Source: Lasiosphaeris hirsuta (taxonomy: Eukaryota; Ascomycota; Sordariomycetes; Sordariales; Lasiosphaeriaceae). From it: DNA of 64,000 nt. The notes beneath the pieces are model-generated. The model had not been told where the DNA came from. It made no database searches and was given only the letters and a program-made list of their open reading frames with translations. Numbering within the stretch: position 1 is the stretch's first letter; every line of letters starts with the position of its first letter. The translations under genes and the position numbers were made by a program. Below are positions 33,992 to 47,000 of the stretch, piece after piece. Location: the NCBI GenBank assembly GCA_030549175.1, contig JAUKUA010000006.1, forward strand, positions 930,001-994,000, read 5' to 3'.

Positions 33992-36900
33992 CTTGATACG
34001 GGGCAGATTCAAGCTGGGGGGTAGAGGTCGAGGATACTGGAGTCGGGTGGTTTCTCTGGAGACTTGTTTGTTGTGTGCTGCTGAAGGGCGCAAAGATGGG
34101 TTTGGCAGTTTCAAGGGGCAACTGGCGCAAAAGGTGGGCAGCTGAGGGGAAAGATAGAAAGTGCGAACGATGTATATTGCGGAGCGACTGTAAACAACAC
34201 CACAGAGAAGGACACTAAATCAGCGAGACGAAAAAATTGTCTTGAACGAGAGACTGAAGGTTGCTACGGAAAGCAGGTGGGTTGACGGAATGTCAGTTAT
34301 AAAATACCGGGGGCGGGATTTGGGTGCGGGAGGGAGGAAAGAAGTAGATCAAAGGTGGAAGAGTGAAAACGCGAGCAGCTTGGGCGCATTTTCATACATA
34401 CCAACCGCCTTCTCAACACTGGGACCTCTGATTGCGCCCAGCGCTGCCCAGACCCAATCCCACTTCACCAATGTGACGCAGCAGACGGACGGCCAAGGAG
34501 GGCAGCGGGGACACACGCCGCCCACAGGATGGGAGCTGACAGGCCAATCCCGTCGCCCGCCGCTGGGAATGGACTCCAGATTTGTGGTGCCGCAGCAGGA
34601 GGACAGGGGTAAAGGGACCCCGGATGGATCCCTCCCCTAAATTGTTCTTTCCCATAATTACTCACATTGCGACGCATAGGGCGGACCGGGGGCAGGAGGC
34701 GGGCCGAAGGAGCAAGGTTAAAGAAAAAATACGAAGCTGTCACCTGCACTGCTGTGCTGTTCGTAAATTCATCGGTGAATACGGTCAAGACCGAGGGCAG
34801 TAGCAGCAACAGCATTGGCAGCGACAGAAAGCACAAAGGAATCACGTTTTGTTCGCGGCATGCGACATGCGGCCTGTGCCTGAAGTTGTGTTCCCCCTCC
34901 ACCACCCGGCGGCGCAACAGCGCAGTATCTAATTGAGTTTTTTGGCCGTGGCCTTGGCAACGCGATGCCTCGTGCCAGGCACGTCGTGTAACTGCCCACC
35001 CTCTCTCTGTACCCGTCGCTGACTGGCTCCATCACCTGCCACAGCAACTGTCAGCTGGTGCCGTGCAGCACTGGAATGGACTGGGCATGGAGTTTGGACG
35101 TCCGTTTCACAGATCTCCAGGGCCAGATTGTTGGCCGTTGCTTATTTTGCAAACTAGTTCAAGACTGTCTCGCCCAGCCAGCTTGCCGAAAACCGTTGAC
35201 GACCGTGGAAACAACTGATGTCTAAATGCCAGCTGCAGCGCCCCAGTCAACAAACACAAGGTGAGACTCTCCAAATTCTTCTGCCACTTCCCTCGCGCGC
35301 ACTCCGCAGCCGTCCAGCTTACCGGGCGCTACGTCCGCAGTCTCCCGTGGGCTGTGGGCTGCAGCGAACGCGCAAGCACGGAAAACGGCCGCTGCATGAA
35401 TGGCGAACGAGAGCTTCAAGCGGAGGGGCTTCCCAGGTATCCAGGGGCGGGGCGCAGACGATCCACCGATCGCCGACCATCAGCGCTTGGCCCCATCCAG
35501 GAACCAGGACTTCTGTGGACGACGCCGGATTTACGAAACACGACGGTCGGCATGACATCTGAATGGATGAAGTTATGGGGATGCGAAACGGCAATCGAAT
35601 CACCATCGATCCTTCTTGGGGCGGGCCCTCTGCTCTCTCTGAAACAGGGGAGAATACGACGCTGCGCGAGGTCGCTAACAAGCCCAACAACCCGGCCCCT
35701 ATTCTGTGCGGAACCGCCGTTACACAAGAGCCTCAGCGCAGGTCGAAGAGCAAAGTGCTGCGTTTCGCTCCAAGACACAGAAGCACTACACTAGAAGCAC
35801 ACGAACGAGGCCTCGAAAGCGCTGGAATGTGAAATCTCGGAGCGATGGAACTTTCAACCTGCGAAAAAGGAAATGAGAACTACACTTCGCAACGTTCCAT
35901 TTGCCAAAAACAGCATGACTCTCAGTCCCTCGGCGACTCCTAATGGATCATGGCGCGGAACGGATGGCTCAAACTGATCGTATTTGGGCGCGAGCGTCTT
36001 CATGCGGCGTGGCAGTGCAGCCCTTCACCAACCAAGGACCCGCCACACCCCTAGGCCTTGTGGCCTCCAAGGACCTTTGTCAGTCTCTCGGATCGAATAG
36101 ATCTATGGACTCTACACTTCCACCTGACTGCCATTTACCAACGTCGGCAAAATTTCGATACCACACTCGGGTTCTCAAGCAGCAAAGCGCCGCCGATTAC
36201 ATCATTTAAGCGCCCCCGACTCGCTTTTGTCACCTTGACACACATCGCCTTTCGCCAAGGAAATGTTTGTTCACTCTTTTATCCAAAATCCAGTTGTTTC
36301 CCATGCAAGTGCGTTGGTCCTCAGGTCCGGGTCAATCCCGGCTGCGATTGGAGTTAAAGACCGGACTGTCAGCCTCCTGCCGTGAAGATTCTCCGGGAGA
36401 TTTTTAAGCATGACACTACGCCCAGCGTACGGCCCGGCTGCTTCGACAAATCCCGGGTAATCCGTGTAGGGCTGCTGGACTGAGGAGCAGGAAACAGCAA
36501 GCGCTACTCCGGCAATTTTTTTTTTTTTTTTTTTTGCCTCTTTGGCAAGAGGTGCCTCTGCGGGGGATAGACAAGTGTCTGGCGGCTGAGCGCTCCGGTC
36601 TAGTGTAACCTCTGAGCAGCCCGTGAACTTCTTTTTTCTCCCGTTTCCACACAGATGCCCCAAACACTGACCTGGACAATCACGTGGCCCCAACCGCGCC
36701 AAACATTCCTAATTGCAATAACTCGGCCTTGGTACCCCCGAAATTCATCACAACCATTGGTTTGACATCTGGTGTTCAACTTGCCGCCAGTTCAACAGTG
36801 CGTCCGCAAGCTTGATAGCAAGCCTTTGCGTCAATCACAATTTCAGTCACATGTCTCGCCTCGCACAACGATCGAGGCATTGTCGGCCCGTGCTGCATAC

Positions 36901-37904
36901 GTTTTTATGTAGCGCCAAGCGCTTCCAATTTATGTTCTCTGAGCACAGTCGCTCAGCAAATTGCTGGCTGTTTACAAAACGGCGAAGGATGCCAATCTTT
37001 AGCAACCCCATACGACACAAAGGACAATGTGGTAATGCTGCAGCCGACGACTCCGAAAGCATATCGGCTGTGGCGTAGCCCGTCAAATCCTGTGCTCTAG
37101 CTCTCAAGCGTAGAGGCCAGAGGGGATGGAGAACCGCCATCGTGGCCGACGACTCGAGCCGCAGAGGCACTATGCCCCATAGTCATTATGGAGCAATATG
37201 CACTTGTAGCACACGAAGGAAAGGGCCGGTGCACCCGTAACCTCCTTGGAGTTGAAAACTTGTCCATACGGCTTGTCTCAGGTGCACATTCTAGAAAATG
37301 AGCTCCTACACCTACATCGTTGATATCCCGTCCCGCACCCCGGTGGTGAGGCCCAACCAGAGAAAGCAAGGCAAGGCAATCGACTTCGGGAATCGGAACT
37401 TGCTCTTGGCAACCTTCCCAATGCCGGCCATGTCGCCATCCTCATTCGCTCAAACACCACATGCCCCTGCTTCAGACTCGCCGGCGATTGCGGGGTAAGC
37501 CGAGCGGGCTCCTGCATAGCTAGCTTACACTGACAGCGAGACGGCGCCCAGTCCCATTTCACAACAGAACCAAAATGGACAAGTTGGGCAGGTGCAGTGT
37601 CTATCACTCAAATACACTGCAGCCATGGATACCGCCACCCGACGAATGGAAATCCTATCGAGGAACAGCGTGATTTGGCAGAAGACCGGGCGTCGTCCGC
37701 CAAACTCTGCTTCTCACATCAGCAATCCAAGGCATCATCTATCGCGATCGTCCTCGTGAATTGTAATTTTTTCCCACCCCCGAATCGTACCCATATAGTC
37801 AAAGCGATATTGCTTGCTGGGTTTGTTTTTGTTTTGCGTCCTCTTGGCTTCGACTTTGTTGCTCGTCATTTTGCTTCTTCCGGCCGGACCAGAAGTCAGT
37901 CGCC
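33992..37904. other. 3.9-kb intergenic region
   Basis: No supported gene. It should contain the CRH promoter (minus side) and the MFS promoter (plus side). A T17 homopolymer lies near 36518-36534. Several 90-180-codon frames overlap on both strands between 34400 and 36700, but none shows a domain, signal peptide or splice-consistent extension that I recognise. Confidence 0.45.
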
Positions 37905-39801
37905 ATGGATGACATCGAGCCCTTGAAGACCGCCAATCCTGAAGATGTTAAGATATCAGGGGATAGGCAAGAAGAGCAGGTCGAGCTCTCCAGTCCCCGC
38001 GATCGCCAGAGCAGTCCCCCCGAGATCGATGCCGATGCCGAGAAGCGGATCCGGAGGAAACTCGACCGCCGTGTCATCCCGCTTCTCTTCTTGCTTTACC
38101 TAGTCGCCTTCCTCGACCGCTCCAACATCGGCAATGCTGAGGCTGCTGGCATGAGCAAAGACCTAGGGTTCAACGATGCGCAGTTCCAGGTCCGCTCGTC
38201 CCATTGAGAAGCAACCACTCGCAGCAAGGTCGAGGAATCCTGAGCGTATTCTGACATGTGTGATAGTGGCTACTCACCATATTCTATATACCGTATAGTA
38301 CGCACGCTTTGTGTGGCGCTCTTCCAAAGTTCCTATCCAGCAACCGTCTGACCTTATTTGCAGTCTTGTTTGAATGGTGTGCCATCATGTGGAAAGTTGT
38401 GCCTCCACGTAGGTTGACGCCCCCGTGGATCCTAGCCTCGATGGGTATTGACACAACTGTTAGATATATGGGCTGGTGTGACCGTCATGACATGGTAGGA
38501 ATTGGTCTCTCCGGGGCCAGATCGATGAACAAATTGACATGATAGCTGACAGTGCACTGTGCGCATGATACAGGGGTCTCGCGTCCACCCTCCAAGCAGC
38601 AGCCTTCAACTGGCAAGGCCTAATGGTCTGCCGCTGGTTTTTGGCTATGGCTGAGGCTGGCTTCGCCCCTGGCGTACCCTACCTTCTGAGTTTCTTCTAT
38701 CGAAGGAACGAGATCGGTATCCGTTGCGGCATCTTTCTTTCTGCAGCCCCATTAGCAACAACATTTGCCGGTTTGTTTCCCCCCCCCCCCCCCCCTATTC
38801 CTGAGCGCCCGTGGCATGTAGGGAAGTACCGAGTTTGCTGAAATTGGATAATTACCACAGGCGCGCTTGCTTTCGGCATCACATCGAGTCGCTTGGAAAC
38901 CATCGCCAGCTGGCGGCTTCTCTTCCTTGTCGAGGGTCTCCCAACTCTGCTCCTCGCCGTCGTCGTCTTCCTGTATCTGCCCGACTCGCCCGACACAGCC
39001 TCCTTCCTGACCCCCGAGGAGAAGGAGGTCGCCCGGGCGCGGTCCGTCTTGCAGAGCGGGAAGGAGGGTGCTGACCGGCGTGGCGGGTTCGACTGGGCCG
39101 AGGCGCTCGCGGCGTGCGCGAGCCCGCAGACATGGATCCAGCCGCTCATGTACTTTAGCTGCAACGTCTCCTTCTCCTCGCTCCCCGTCTTTTTGCCCGC
39201 CATCCTCTCCGCCATGGGCTACTCGAGCGTCAACTCGCAGGGGCTAACGGCCCCGCCCTACTTCCTGGCCTTCCTCGTGTGCATCGCGACGACTTACCTC
39301 GCCGACCACACGCACCAGCGCGGCGCCATTATCGTCGGGCTCTCGGTCGTGGCGGGCGTGGGGTATATCATCCTCGCGACGGTGCACTCGGTCGGGGTGC
39401 GGTACTTTGGCGTCTTTCTGGCGGCTGCTGGCGTGTTCTCGGCCATTGCGAATATCCTATCTTGGGTGCTGAATAACCAGGGCACCGACACTAAGAGGGG
39501 TGTCGGCATTGCCTTGCTGAATATCATCGGTCAGTGCGGGCCGTTGCTGGGCACGCGCCTGTTCCCCATCGGCGAGGCGCCGTACTACACCAAGGGGATG
39601 ACGATCTGCGCAGCGTTTATGCTCTTCAACGCCTTCCTGGCCGTGGTCTTGAGGGTGTATTTTATGAGGGAGAATACGAAGCTGGAGAGAGCGGAGAAGG
39701 AGGCGGCAGCTGAGGCGGAGTCGTCTGGCGGCGCGAAGGCGGTAGCTATGTTGGAGATGAGTGAGATGGAGGACGGTTTTGGGTATCGATATGTGCTATG
39801 A
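37905..39801 (+). CDS. MFS transporter, Dal5/allantoate permease family
   Basis: Proton-coupled anion transporter of the plasma membrane; relatives carry allantoate, nicotinate, pantothenate or similar organic anions. Exons 37905..38189, 38267..38297, 38364..38475, 38574..38770 and 38861..39801 give 521 aa. A hydrophilic N-terminus of about 65 residues precedes TM1 (IPLLFLLYLVAFLDRSNIGN, the family signature). TM2 to TM4 include WLLTIFYIPYI, GWGLASTLQA (rebuilt across an intron) and MVCRWFLAMAEAGFAPGVPY. The second half holds six more segments. The loop before GWG is about ten residues longer than usual, so an extra small intron may have been missed between 38411 and 38465. The fourth intron contains a C-run. 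Substrate cannot be read from the sequence. Confidence 0.88.
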
Positions 39802-40421
39802 TAAGTTGAAATATCAGCGCCTCAATAGGTTGAGATCTGGTGTTAGTGCCAACGGATACTTGGGTCTGCGTGCACTTACTATACAACGGCAATCCTGGAG
39901 GACTGCGCTTCCTCCGGAGAGGGTATTCTGGAAGGTTCATCTCGAGAGCTGCCAGGAGCTGGGTTCTTCGGTTCACGCTGGGTGGCCTGCCAAGCAGGGT
40001 CAAGGAAACTGAAGGGTAATCCGCAATTTACGGAATGCGATGATGTATTTCCGGTAAGCTTCTCTGACGCATATGTATATAAAATGGGGTCATGATGATA
40101 GCGTAGAATGTTTGCTCATAAGAAGGCTTAGATTAAGAAGGCTTAGATCCTTGGTTGCAACACAAAGACCAAACTCCTGACACAATGAATATGACATACG
40201 TCAAAGTGGGCTGCTACGTATGTAACAACCCACCATGGATGTTAGGCTCGTATATCGATCATGTATGCTCCCCCTGAAAGCAAACCACAATCGTCCATAA
40301 AGATAGTTGCCCTCTAAAGAGGGCCCTTCATCACCTAAAAAGTCTGTTGCACGACAGCCACTAGAGAGGAGCATACTGATAAGGCCGCTTCAATCGGGTT
40401 TCCCGATATGGGGACCGAGGC

Positions 40422-40426
40422 AAAAA
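40422..40426 (-). terminator. RNA polymerase III terminator of the 5S gene
   Basis: Five consecutive T on the transcribed sense strand (minus), one or two bases after the 5S 3' end. Confidence 0.85.
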
Positions 40427-40427
40427 G

Positions 40428-40546
40428 ACATACAACACCAGGGATTCGCCGGTCGTCACCGACCCAACTACTAGTCTGACCCTCACTGGCTTATCTATGG
40501 GAGAGCGGACGGGATCCCGAGTTTTCCAGTAGGTATGGTCGTATAT
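40428..40546 (-). rRNA. 5S ribosomal RNA
   Basis: Read on the minus strand, the sequence follows fungal 5S rRNA throughout. It begins ATATACGACCATACC, then GGAAAACTCGGGATCCCGTC, CGCTCTCCCATA, GATAAGCCAGTGAGGGTC, and TAGTAGTTGGGTCGGTGACG, ending CCTGGTGTTGTATGT. Length is about 119 nt. The terminal helix (5' AUAUAC with 3' GUAUGU) pairs fully if one G-U wobble is allowed, where the usual fungal 5' end is ACAUAC. The internal control region for TFIIIA/TFIIIC is intact. Dispersed, solitary 5S genes are normal in filamentous ascomycetes. Confidence 0.94.
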
Positions 40547-42982
40547 AGTGATTAGGAGCTGAGGAATAGATGATAGGGGACTACTCAGGGGTTCCGGGGG
40601 ATAACTGGCTTTTTGTCGTTGGGTTATGCATTGGAGTACTCGCAGCATGTCATGCAATCTAGAATCAGGATATCGATCAGACTAGCGCTTGAGTATCATG
40701 GAAAAATGTGAAGCGAGGTAATGGTGTAACACCAGTAGTATCATGAATGCGGCGTTGCTGAAAGCCAAACCATGCAAGAACAGCTCGAGTACTTCTAGCG
40801 TTATTATATTTTGATGATGGTGTCCCATAATTGATGGCAGTAGTGGTGGGCTTATCTCAAGAGGACGAGCATTGTCTTGTTACAAGTATTGAGAAATAAT
40901 AGGGGTAGGGATGGTGACAGCAACAGATTTAAGGAACGATATGTCAAATTTGATGATATTGCATGGCGAAAACAACGAAAATATCAATTGCAGGAAGCTG
41001 GCCACTCATGGCACACCACCTTTTAACTCGGTGAAGTAATTACAGCTGTTCTAAGTTACACAGAAGGCATCGGCGTATCCCGAGAGGTTATCAGGAAGCA
41101 CTGGCAATATTTGGGGCACATGGCTCATGAATTGCTAATGGTGTCACCCTGCCAAGGTAAGCACCTTCCATGGATGCTTCTTAACCCGGGTTTAATGGAT
41201 GTCAAACCCTGAGAGTCATACCACCGAAGGTAAGGTACCTGGGAAATTGCAAGGACTATGGGTTTTGTTTGCTCTTTCCGCCGCCGCTCAAGTTGCCAGC
41301 AAACCCAAATCACCTGCACGGCCAAAAGAGTTCATAGGAGGTAGGTGAGGGATGGCAAGACAGGAATCCATCCCAGGCATGCTCGTGTGACTACTTTCCA
41401 AATTGCCAGAAAACTTGCTAGCTGTGGCAGGAAGTGGTTCTACGACGCCTTCCCAGACCAAAACAGACCGCGGGCATGGTCTCCACTGAGCCGCAAGTAT
41501 AACCCCCCCTTCGGATGTGGACTTCAACCTTTTCTTCCATCATAACCCGTGCCGAGAACACAGCAGCCAACTCCTGCTGCTGGGGTAATGGCAGCAGCTC
41601 ACATTTGAGACCCGGGGGCGTTCAATGTTTATCTATCACCAATGATATCTGCATGTGCTGCAACACATCCTTGTTTGCTGTCACCATGCTGAACCCTCGG
41701 GGGGATACGGGATGGTTGACTCGGAAGCAATATATTTCACGCGGTTGCAGCGGCCGAGGGCCTCCCTGGGATGCCACCTAGGTTGGGTATGCCGGTGAAA
41801 TGGGGGTGCCTATGTGGGTGACATTACCGACGGGAAACAACGAAAGTCGCCGCTGCCCATGCAGGCAGGCACGCCATGCCGGGTCTGGCCCAAGGTCAGA
41901 GGTCTCACCCCCGGAGAAGCCACTACGGCGCCCGCGGCTTCTCCCGTCATGGGCGCTGCTCTGCCAATACGGTGTGTGCTTCTGCCGAGGGGCTTGCGGC
42001 CTCAGCAGTGTAATGTCATTCCCGGTTCCCCTCGCCCTTCTATTCCATGATCTTTTGATGAGTAGGTACCCGGTATGCCTGCCTTCCCAATGCCGAGCTT
42101 CCGCCTACACCTACCTACCTAGCAGCCCTCCCCCCCCCCGGGCCAGTAATAACCGCTGTAACCGCTACGAAGTGGTCCTGGGCGCTCTCAACGTTCGGCA
42201 CGATGCACAATCGTCAGACTGCATCGTCGATCTCCCGTGTCTCTACCGCCGCTACCGCCACACCGTTCCGAAGTTTCAAAACAATTTTAGCAATAAGATA
42301 ATACAAGCACTTGATTCGCAGTCAATTCTTGGCGGGTTGAGGCGTTGCCCGTGCTCTGAAATGGCTCGCGCCCGGGCAGAGAGGCTTGGAGGCGGCGGCC
42401 GCCCCCACGTCGTTGAGGCATCCCGTATCAACGGCGTGGGATACCCATGATATGACTGGAGGAAGGCTCTGACAGGGCGGGGGATTGTCAGCAATGCCCT
42501 GACGTGCGTGCTTTTGGCCCTCGTGGCCATATTTGGTGCCAAAACCAGATAAGTGATAAGTCGCCGGATCGAGCATTGCTTGTGCGCATCGTCATAGCCG
42601 TCAAGATCCCCAACACCACGATATCCAAGATCTCGGTCAAATGATCGGTCTGCATGCGGCTAGATCTGCCGTGACATGATGCACCATGCGGGAAGGCGCC
42701 TTCGATGCTTCCATGGAACACCGTTGTCAACTGCGTCAGGCTCCCTCATTCTCGAGTCAACTACCGATGGTTGGGGGGAGGGGGCAAGACCCTCCTCAGC
42801 CAGCGCCCCTTGGGGCCATGACGGACTCAACCGGCAGTCACAAGGCCATGAGGGCACCTGGGCTTGTACACTACAAGCAGGGTGGTATCCCCGCGGTACT
42901 GGTACGTAAGAGCTTCTCCCAGGTGACTCGGCGGTGCACGGCGGGGGGTACCACGCTGTACTTGTCTTGGAATTCACCATGA

Positions 42983-44059
42983 GAGGGCGAGGTGAAGATC
43001 CCTACTGGTGGCTTGGAAGGGCCTACAAGCAAGCCGGCTCTGAAGCCCAATCGTCAGCAAGAAGTCAAGCTTACCGGAGCTACCTATGGCCCCTATGCAG
43101 CTGAGGGCGGCCAGTAAGTCCGCGCAGAGGCCGAGAAGGAGAAATATGTGATCAAAAGAGCATGAGATAGCAAGCTGACCGTCTGAACATCTGACCAGTG
43201 CTCCAATCGCGATCCACCTGGAATCATTATACCGGCTTCCTGTGATCAGAAAACCGGAATTCCGCCATGATCACTGCCAGAGTCCTTGTTTGCCGTATGG
43301 CAGTATACACCTATCTCGCTTCGTGCCTTTGCCATGTGGAGCCGCGATCAGCCGTTGCATGGGGGCTCTCGAATATTGAGTATCCAGGATAGATTCAATC
43401 ATGCTCAACGGAAATGTCAGCTAACACAACTGGGATGCTATCAAGCAATTGGCTAATGCATCCCTCCTCTAGCCTCTCAGGGGGCGCCTTCAATGGACAG
43501 CATGTGGCTTCTAACCCACCTATAGGTCTTGAAATCCAAGTCAATGTCGTCTCGGAGGCGTTGTGGTGGTGCTGCTCTGGGAGAGAGGGGCGGGATGGCA
43601 CTCTTGGAGTCTTGAGTGGTTCCCCCTGTTTATGTCCTTCCCGGAGCCGACACGACAGCCACAACTGTCGGCACTCACGCCTTCACGGACTTCTACCAGG
43701 GCACGTGCAGCGCAACTCGTTATGTAAAGCCAATGGCGTGACTGCCCTTGTCCACTACCACTTACGTGTATGACCGAGGTGTGAGCCAGGGATACGGGCT
43801 TTGGGGGCCAGGAGTCACTCATACATTTGGGACGCTGGCATTCAGGGGTCTAATCGCACAATGCCTGAGAATTCTAGGGTGTGTCGCACTGTGCCGCCAA
43901 AGCAAGCCACGAGAGACTGACCAGGGATTGCCATGGCCTCACCGAAAACAGCCTCCATGTATCAGTACGATGAGTGGAAGCATATGTAGTGTACAGGGTC
44001 GTCTGCAGAACATCGTGATCCTTGACAGCGAGGCAACTGGGCGCAAGCCCCCCAAATAA
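42983..44059 (+). other. Possible eroded protein gene (fragments)
   Basis: A frame from 42983 reads VKIPTGGLEGPTSKP and KLTGATYGPYAAEGG. It then meets a consensus donor GTAAGT at 43114, and an acceptor follows at 43198 with CTGAC branch-like sequence. Further on, a frame from about 43625 reads PVYVLPGADTTATTVGTH, FTDFYQGTCSATRYVKP, is broken by TGA at 43739, and resumes STTTYVYDRGVSQGYGLWG. The Thr-rich, Gly/Tyr-rich pattern looks like a secreted surface protein, but no family was identified and no full-length frame exists. It could be chance. Confidence 0.22.
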
Positions 44060-47000
44060 TGCGACACTCAGCTGCAAAAGAGAGGCTATGAGTGAGGCTA
44101 GCAGCCATTGGCAGACAACTCCCCTGAATCCAGCTTCACCGCCCACCAGCTAATGTAGGCTCTGATGAGGCCTTGCCATGCTGACTTTTGGCCACCTCCG
44201 GACGAATAAACCAAGGTACCTGAGCTCCTTCTAGAGCCAGCTTATCTCAGACCGGTGCACATGTATTGTCTGTATCATGTACGTCTTTGAGTAAGCATAA
44301 GCACACCGACGAACACGCCGAGCCCCTATCTAGTGATGACGTCGTTTGGCCGTGGGGTGACATAAGGGGGGGCCGATGTATACTGGCCAATTCAATCGCT
44401 CAGTGGGATTGGGTCACCTCCAGAGTGTCTCAACCTCTCAGTCAGCCGCTATGCTAAACCAAAACTCCCTTCCTGGGACGCTTTTCAGGTTATGTTATTA
44501 TGTTTGTCTAAACTGGGTCGCCGATAACAATTCGACCCCAGCCAGGGGCTAGCAAAACATGGTAGTTTGATGTGGCAAATGAACATGGGAATAAACAAGG
44601 AAGGGAGCGTGCGGGCAAGGGGCCCAACGAACCAAGGCAATGTAAAGTACGAAGTAGGGCAGGCAGGTTTGCAGGTTTGCAGTTCATCGGCCCACTTGTT
44701 TCCTTTTTCGAGATTTCGAACCAGCTTCACAAAAGCCCGGTCTGGGGTTTGGGGGAGAACGGCAGCAGAAGGCAGAGCCAGAGGCATCATGCCGATCATG
44801 ATCGTGGACCCTGGGATCTAGATAGTGTACTGCGAGATGCTGCAGCAAGAAGTGTTAGGATTCAGGTGCGAAGGGGGCTAATTCGCTCCAAATGACGTCG
44901 GCCCGGCTCGAATTGCTCCCATCGCCGAAACGGCAAGACCCCCTCACATGGGCTTCGGATCCGGGGCCGCCCCCAACCCGGAAGATGAACTGCCCGTCGA
45001 CGGTTGACTCAACATTTCTCCGCCTGCGCCGCCTGCGCCGCCGACCCAATGGATATAACCTCACCTGCCTCGACATGGAAGACGCTAAAATGGCCCAAGA
45101 GGAATCTGAACAGAACTCAAAGCCCACGAGTTCCGCCCCGCTCGGATCCGACTCTGCGACTGCGGAATGGGGCCCTCGGCCCCCCCCTTCCCCCCCTGCT
45201 CCTCCCCCCACAACCCCAAACAACACAAGCTCCTCCACCATGGAAAGACCTATCACTTTCTCAAGCGTTCCCCGCTCCCGCTTCCCGCCATCTCCATACA
45301 CACGGACGTTCAATCTCCTCATCTCGTGTTTTTTCTTGCGGTCTCCCCCCCCCCACTACCGTCCTCCGCGGAAATGTGCCGTTTTGGCACTTGTGAGCAA
45401 TGGAAATCATGGTTAACGTTTTTACCACACTACCTTCTCGACTAAAACGGCAGATTGAGACGGAAAGACGCAAACTGAGTTGAGACGGCCAGAAAGGCAT
45501 TCGCATCCAGCCAGCCTGCTGTCCATACATACATACGTACGGAGTACAAGTACATACCTTAGCATCATGCCGAGCTCGCAAATCCGGGACACATTTTCCC
45601 TCCTACAACACGCCACTCCTCCACCACCCCCTCATCTCGTTCCCCTCACGACCCAAGGTAAGGCAGGCAGGCTGGGCTCCATCATAACAGCGTCGTATTC
45701 CACATAGAGCTCCTCTGTGTAGCATCTCTCCATGATGCGGAAGCACCCCGCCCTGTATGGAGTTGGTGTACAGTAGGCAGGAGGCAGACCGCAGCTGGCA
45801 CTTCCTGTACGTGGCCGTCCACTGCAGCCTGCCAGCCCATCCCATCCATCCCATCCAGAAGCAGACGCAGCAGCAGCAACCACCAGCGAGAGGCACAGCT
45901 TGACACCACGTTTCCCCTTGCCGTTTAGCCCCCGTCCCAGCTGAGGTTCCCGCTGGTCGGTTCCATTTCCCCGCGTGTGCCTTGGTCTGTACGAAAGCAG
46001 CTACCTTACACCCGCTACAAAATAAGAGTGGACCACCTTACGCAACTTGCTGTCCGCGTTACTAGGTACAACAACTGCATATCCCAGCAGCTAAAGTACA
46101 CTACAGCCCTTCCTGCCTACTGCTTCCTGTCTAACTGCCCCTTGTCCCATTACGGAGTCGTCTCTTTACACTACCAGCTAAAGACAAATTTTCACACGAC
46201 GCGTGACATGCTGCTGCAGATATATTTGCAGATACGTGCATCCTGGCTAGCCTTTGATCAGTGCCGTGGCGGTGTATCGGTGCTACTTCACACCACATCG
46301 AGAGCACCCCAGTCAATACCCAACCAACCTCGTCTTAGCGTTCGTATTCCGAACTTAGCCCGAAATGGCAGTTTATTGTTGTGTCCTGCCTGACGCGGTA
46401 CACCGTCTTTACAACGACCACCATCATCTCGGTGAGTGACGGTGGGCGCTGCGAGTACCGAACATCATATTTCTCAGAGATTCACTCCCCCTTCGCCAAC
46501 AGGGGTGCTTCAACCAAAACACAAGCAACCGCTAATGACGACTCAATAACGTTGCCAGTGAGCAAATGCACGTTCGCCACACCCATGTATACATATACAG
46601 TACATGAGCGCCGCCGTTTCAGACCTGTCCCCACTGTGCAGCGACAGATCGACTCCCGCTCTCACTTGGGACCGGGGGGAATCTCGACTGGGCCCGCAAC
46701 TGGCGGTCTCAAGAACGGGTGCGGCGGCAAAAATTTCATCACTCTGCCCGCTTGCAAAGACTCTGCGCCCAGCAACCTACATCAACGCCACTCGCCGACT
46801 CATCAACCCCCTCCCTTATGCTGCAAGAAATCGTCTGGACGGCGGTCCACCCGGCCTTGACCGACTTGGAGGGAAAGCATCCGCCGGGATTGGGCATGAG
46901 TTGGGAGATGAGAAGACAAGTGAGAGTGGTTGCTTCTGGGCGTGATCATCGATCTCGCCATGACTTATCATTGATTCAAGCTGTCGTCAAATGACAAGTA

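Noticed and set aside
41800..42450. 216-codon plus frame in the gene-poor block
   Set aside because: Arg/Cys/Pro-rich with no motif, and overlaps a C-run; codon texture unlike the confirmed genes.
44892..45416. 174-codon plus frame in the gene-poor block
   Set aside because: Pro/Ser/Arg low-complexity sequence with overlapping long frames on both strands and no recognisable domain.
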